64,000 nucleotides of DNA from Rikenellaceae bacterium (lineage in GTDB: Bacteria > Bacteroidota > Bacteroidia > Bacteroidales > Rikenellaceae): the NCBI GenBank assembly GCA_021201795.1, contig JAJQEF010000031.1, positions 1 through 64,000 of the forward strand, read 5' to 3'. Shown here in pieces: positions 63,498 through 64,000 of the stretch (its first letter is position 1; each line of letters starts with the position of its first letter). Position numbers and translations under genes: made by a program. The notes under the pieces were generated by a model, which ran no database searches, was not told the DNA's origin, and was given only the letters and a program-made list of their open reading frames with translations.

Positions 63498-64000
63498 TCA
63501 TCGTTTTTTTCTGAGATATTTTAATGCTTCTCCCGAGGCAATCTTTCCGGATATTATAGCGGAAGGAACCCCAGGCCCCGGAACTGTCAGTTGTCCCGCA
63601 TAGAACAGATTTTCCAGTTTCCTGCTTTTTACCTTCGGTTTAAGAAACGCCGTTTGAAACAGCGTATTCGCAAGACCGTAAGCATTACCCATATAAGCAT
63701 TGTAATCCCGGATAAAATCCGTAGGATAATAAGTTCTCTTAAACAGTATGTTGTCGGTAATATTCTGTCCGGCAGCCTCTTTTATTCTATCCGTAATTTT
63801 TCTATAGTATTCATCCGCTATATCCCTATTCTCCTTTATGCCGGATGCCAGGGGAATAAGTATGATTCCCAAATCCTTTTCCTCCGGTACAAGCGAACGG
63901 TCTGTGACAGACGGGAAGCTGGCATAAAATAACGGATCGTCCGGATAGCCGGGTTTACCGTATATCATATCCGCGTGCCTCTCGAAATCGCTGTCGAAAA
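63498..64000 (-). CDS. crtI: CrtI-type phytoene desaturase, C-terminal part (continues beyond window)
   Basis: The frame is open to the end of the window and carries the last 167 residues of a CrtI: FYASFPSVTDRSLVPEEKDL, FKRTYYPTDFIRDYNAYMGNAYGLANTLFQTAFL and the C-terminal FAD site NLFYAGQLTVPGPGVPSAIISG. The visible part is open. It ends 1 nt before the crtB start. CrtI turns phytoene into lycopene or neurosporene. Its N-terminal Rossmann motif lies outside the window, so the start is not seen. Confidence 0.88.
   Translation of the reverse strand, partial: FDSDFERHADMIYGKPGYPDDPLFYASFPSVTDRSLVPEEKDLGIILIPLASGIKENRDIADEYYRKITDRIKEAAGQNITDNILFKRTYYPTDFIRDYNAYMGNAYGLANTLFQTAFLKPKVKSRKLENLFYAGQLTVPGPGVPSAIISGKIASGEALKYLRKKR

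Overview
The window reads as chromosomal DNA of a member of the phylum Bacteroidota, most likely order Bacteroidales. The evidence is the two-part promoter TTTG-(18 to 25 nt)-TAnnTTTG in front of both tRNA genes, rpmH, argS, mazG and a small RNA; FimA/Mfa-type fimbrillin and FimB/Mfa2 proteins; surface lipoproteins with Asp-rich export signals; a TonB-receptor-like barrel with DUF5689 partners; and PadR/PspC and ECF-sigma gene clusters of the kind seen in this phylum. No rRNA, prophage, CRISPR array or complete insertion sequence was found.

Layout. 1-5.3 kb: the end of an S41 protease, a histidine kinase and a PspC-PadR-PspC operon on the minus strand. 5.4-7.0 kb: tRNA-Arg, then a hicAB cassette with a broken toxin gene, bracketed by a perfect 15-bp inverted repeat. 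7.3-13.3 kb: a surface beta-propeller lipoprotein, an acetyltransferase/kinase/DUF115-like operon, a major OmpA-type porin and a PhoB-type regulator. 13.4-20.9 kb: a flippase / TonB-like barrel / two DUF5689 lipoproteins operon, then pseudaminic-acid genes (PseG-GNAT fusion and PseF). 20.9-36.5 kb: mainly housekeeping and central metabolism (argS, mazG, meaB, ROK kinase, polyprenyl synthase, U32 protease, RsmI-like methylase) mixed with exported hydrolases. 36.5-43.3 kb: an orphan small RNA, a pseudouridine synthase, PatB, PdxB, a HAD phosphatase, rpmH, a decayed ECF sigma operon, tRNA-Cys and an alkyltransferase-like protein. 43.4-46.6 kb: a lipoprotein behind a perfect 30-bp palindrome, a GH43 fossil, an MscS channel and UbiX. 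46.7-50.1 kb: four predicted exported, mostly flavin-linked proteins divergent from an HxlR regulator. 50.4-54.7 kb: a three-gene fimbrial operon. 54.9-58.2 kb: an ABC-F ATPase, an AraC regulator and a VOC protein. 58.2-64 kb: a carotenoid operon on the minus strand (crtI-type, crtB, idi, second crtI-type, cruF-like, cruG-like GT2, TPR protein), cut by the window edge.

The most striking property is how many nearly intact genes carry one lesion. Six have an in-frame stop with the homologous reading frame continuing beyond it: the OmpA porin (TAG), TonB-like barrel (TGA), ECF sigma (TAA), FimB-like (TAG), MscS (TAG) and a CrtI-type desaturase (TGA at the position of a conserved Trp). Five are shifted by one base at an A/T run of 7-8 (SGNH esterase, ECF sigma, TPR, GT2, crtB), and hicA is shifted at a non-homopolymer site. 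Three of the run shifts fall exactly on an in-phase A_AAA_AAG or A_AAA_AAC slippery heptamer. Lesions cluster in accessory genes, while housekeeping genes are open. Recent gene decay, recoding/slippage and assembly error all remain possible and can be separated experimentally.

The best candidate for an undescribed functional unit is the exported flavin/redox module at 46.7-49.6 kb with its divergent HxlR regulator. All functional calls here come from reading sequence and remembered family features; no database search was run.
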